Below are positions 62,306-64,000 of a stretch of DNA of 64,000 nucleotides, piece after piece (position 1 is the first letter of the stretch; each line of letters begins with the position of its first letter). Both the position numbers and the translations under genes were made by a program. The DNA comes from Pseudolabrys sp. GTDB lineage: Bacteria > Pseudomonadota > Alphaproteobacteria > Rhizobiales > Xanthobacteraceae. The notes beneath the pieces were generated by a model that ran no database searches, was not told the DNA's origin, and was given only the letters and a program-made list of their open reading frames with translations. The stretch covers positions 186,001-250,000 of the forward strand of contig JAFIGS010000017.1 in assembly GCA_017849615.1 (NCBI GenBank). The letters are read 5' to 3'.

Positions 62306-63190
62306 ATGCCCCGTTTCTCGCGAACCGATCTCCTTGCCCGCTACCGCACCATGATCGCGCGCGGCGAGCCGATCGTCGGCGGCGGCGCCGGCACCGGCCT
62401 GTCCGCCAAATGCGAGGAAGCCGGCGGCATCGACCTCATCGTCATCTACAATTCCGGCCGCTTCCGCATGGCCGGGCGCGGCTCGCTGTCCGGCATGATG
62501 CCCTATGGCGATGCCAACGCCATCGTCATGGACATGGCCGGCGAAGTGCTGCCGGTGGTCAAGAACACGCCGGTCATCGCCGGCGTTTGCGGCACAGATC
62601 CGTTCCGCTCGATGGATGTCTTCCTCGACGAGGTGAAGCGCATCGGCTTCTCCGGCGTGCAGAACTTCCCGACCGTCGGCCTGATCGACGGCGTGTTCCG
62701 CAAGAACCTCGAAGAAACCGGCATGGGCTACGGCCTGGAGGTCGAGATGGTGGCGCTCGCCCGCGCCAAGGATCTCCTCACCACGCCCTACGTGTTCTCC
62801 GAAGCCGATGCCGCCGCCATGGCCAAGGCCGGCGCCGACATCATCGTCTGCCATCTCGGCCTCACCACCGGCGGCTCGATCGGCGCCGAAACCGCGCTCA
62901 AGCTCGCCGACTGCCCCGCGCTCGTCGATGGCTATGCGCAGGCCGCGCTGGCGGTGAAGCCGGACGCCATCATTCTCGTCCACGGCGGCCCGGTCGCCGA
63001 GCCGCCGGATGCCGACTTCATCATGAGGAACACGCGGCACTGCCACGGCTTCTACGGCGCCTCTTCCATGGAGCGCCTGCCCGTCGAGTCCGCGATCCGC
63101 GACCAGACGAGGGCTTTCAAGACCATCGGCCGCAAGGGCGGCACAGACAACCCGGCGGAGACAACCCGCCGATCAAGCGCCACCCGGTAA
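62306..63190 (+). CDS. PEP-hydrolase-like TIM-barrel protein (Tm-1 C-terminal domain homologue)
   Basis: 294 residues of the TIM-barrel family annotated as phosphoenolpyruvate hydrolase-like. Blocks: [71 protein letters not shown], and [11 protein letters not shown] near the end. It starts 3 bp after the fusion gene stops, so the two halves of a Tm-1-like protein are made from neighbouring cistrons. No enzymatic reaction is established for this family with certainty. Confidence 0.87.
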   Translation: MPRFSRTDLLARYRTMIARGEPIVGGGAGTGLSAKCEEAGGIDLIVIYNSGRFRMAGRGSLSGMMPYGDANAIVMDMAGEVLPVVKNTPVIAGVCGTDPFRSMDVFLDEVKRIGFSGVQNFPTVGLIDGVFRKNLEETGMGYGLEVEMVALARAKDLLTTPYVFSEADAAAMAKAGADIIVCHLGLTTGGSIGAETALKLADCPALVDGYAQAALAVKPDAIILVHGGPVAEPPDADFIMRNTRHCHGFYGASSMERLPVESAIRDQTRAFKTIGRKGGTDNPAETTRRSSATR

Positions 63191-63220
63191 AGCCGGCGCA
63201 GCGGACAGGAGAAATGTGAC

Positions 63221-64000
63221 ATGTCGGGGCAATTGATCGGATCCCTCATCCTCTGGCTCATCGTGGCCGTGATCGTCATCGCGATCATCGTCTATCTGGT
63301 GAACTGGCTCTATCGCCGCTCCTCGAAGGAGGTGTCCTTCGTCCGAACCGGTCTGTTCGGCGAAAAGGTGGTGATCAACGGCGGCGCCTTCGTGCTGCCG
63401 ATCATCCACGACGTCACGCCGGTCAACATGAACGTCCTGCGCATGGCGGTCACCCGCGCCAATGACGAGGCGCTGATCACCCGCGACCGGATGCGCGTCG
63501 ATATCGACGCCGAATTCTATGTGCGCGTGCGTCCGCAGCGCGAAGCCGTATCCGTCGCCGCCGCCACGCTCGGCCGCCGCACGCTGCAGCCCGACCAGCT
63601 CAACACCTTGCTCTCCGGCCGGCTCGTCTCGGCGCTGCGTTCGATCGCGTCCGAAATGACCATGGAGGAAATGCACGAGAAGCGCGGCACTTATGTCCTG
63701 CGCGTCAAGGAATCCGCCGCGGAGGCCTTCGACCAGAACGGCCTGGAGCTGGAAAGCGTCGCCATCACCAATCTCGACCAGACCGATCTGCAATATTTCA
63801 ACCCATCCAACCGCTTCGACGCCGAAGGTCTGACGCGCATCATCGGCGAGATCGAGGAAAAGCGGAAGCTGCGCAACGACATCGAACAGGATGCGATGAT
63901 CAAGATTCGCACCCGCAACCTCGAGGCCGAGCGGCTGTCGCTCGATATCGAGCGCGACAGCGAGTCCGCCAAACTCGAACAACAACGCGAGATCGAGATC
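63221..64000 (+). CDS. Flotillin-like SPFH/band 7 membrane protein (3' end outside window)
   Basis: The frame opens at the ATG 63221 and is still open at the right edge (260 codons). An N-terminal membrane segment (about 6-28, IGSLILWLIVAVIVIAIIVYLV) is followed by an SPFH domain (VSFVRTGLFGEKVVINGGAFVLPIIHDVTPVN, MRVDIDAEFYVRV), then a charged helical region (IGEIEEKRKLRNDIEQDAMIK) that begins the flotillin coiled coil. It resembles YqiK/FloT. It follows the TIM-barrel gene by 30 bp with AGGAG upstream; whether it belongs functionally to that operon is unclear. Confidence 0.88.
   Translation, partial: MSGQLIGSLILWLIVAVIVIAIIVYLVNWLYRRSSKEVSFVRTGLFGEKVVINGGAFVLPIIHDVTPVNMNVLRMAVTRANDEALITRDRMRVDIDAEFYVRVRPQREAVSVAAATLGRRTLQPDQLNTLLSGRLVSALRSIASEMTMEEMHEKRGTYVLRVKESAAEAFDQNGLELESVAITNLDQTDLQYFNPSNRFDAEGLTRIIGEIEEKRKLRNDIEQDAMIKIRTRNLEAERLSLDIERDSESAKLEQQREIEI

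Noticed and set aside
61784-63046. 420-codon minus-strand frame opposite the Tm-1/TIM-barrel genes
   Set aside because: Compositional shadow with no recognisable domain.
60238-63219. 993-codon plus-strand frame overlapping the LivF/Tm-1 fusion and TIM-barrel genes
   Set aside because: Out of frame with both genes and extremely arginine/histidine-rich; it explains none of the conserved motifs.

Overview
This 64 kb window is GC-rich, densely packed and catabolic. The gene content (five ABC import systems, CoA and aldehyde oxidation enzymes, LysR/GntR/AraC/XRE regulators, overlapping ATGA junctions) and an intergenic repeat with 'GTCCCCGC...' ends suggest an alphaproteobacterium of the Hyphomicrobiales, perhaps near Bradyrhizobium, Pseudolabrys or Variibacter. 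That placement is inference from style only. I saw no tRNA, rRNA, CRISPR array, phage gene or intact insertion sequence.

Layout. (1) 1-4005: the right end of a small tailoring cluster cut by the window edge. It holds a large protein ending in a SAM methyltransferase domain, a HemN-like radical SAM enzyme, and a CmoA-like protein that lacks the arginine diagnostic for carboxy-SAM. (2) 4120-11655: a DUF1116 protein, then a leftward set (NicX-like dioxygenase, three-subunit molybdenum hydroxylase, cupin) facing a LysR gene; this looks like N-heterocycle oxidation. (3) 11745-24045: enoyl-CoA hydratase, amidohydrolase, flavin reductase, GMC oxidoreductase, aldehyde dehydrogenase, nitronate monooxygenase-like protein, a TauABC-type importer, a MaoC-fold protein and an ADP-forming acyl-CoA synthetase. 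(4) 24206-36353: an XRE-cupin regulator, a DHDPS-family lyase, a D-2-hydroxyglutarate dehydrogenase-like flavoprotein, a polar amino acid importer, an alpha-hydroxy-acid dehydrogenase, an aminotransferase, an ALDH7 enzyme, HglS and a LysR gene. Together these supply most of a lysine / 2-aminoadipate route to 2-oxoglutarate. (5) 36486-40998: a NitT/TauT-type importer with two permeases, an orphan membrane protein and a GntR repressor. (6) 41161-43897: a broken class II aldolase gene and a DEAD-box helicase. (7) 43928-53207: dehydroshikimate dehydratase, a lactonase, a Liv-type importer, an AroE paralogue and a LysR gene, probably uptake of shikimate-type acids and their conversion to protocatechuate. 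(8) 53664-64000: a second Liv-type system, a degenerate iron-ADH-like protein, an AraC regulator, and an ABC ATPase fused to a Tm-1-like (UPF0261) domain. The fusion is followed by its TIM-barrel partner and a flotillin-like gene that runs off the window.

The most unusual items are the LivF/Tm-1 fusion (60071-62302) next to the PEP-hydrolase-like barrel, and the radical SAM / CmoA-like cluster at the left edge. Two inverted 12-bp copies around the promoter at 24971-25036 are the clearest regulatory signal. Family assignments rest on motifs and residues recalled from known proteins; no database search was run.
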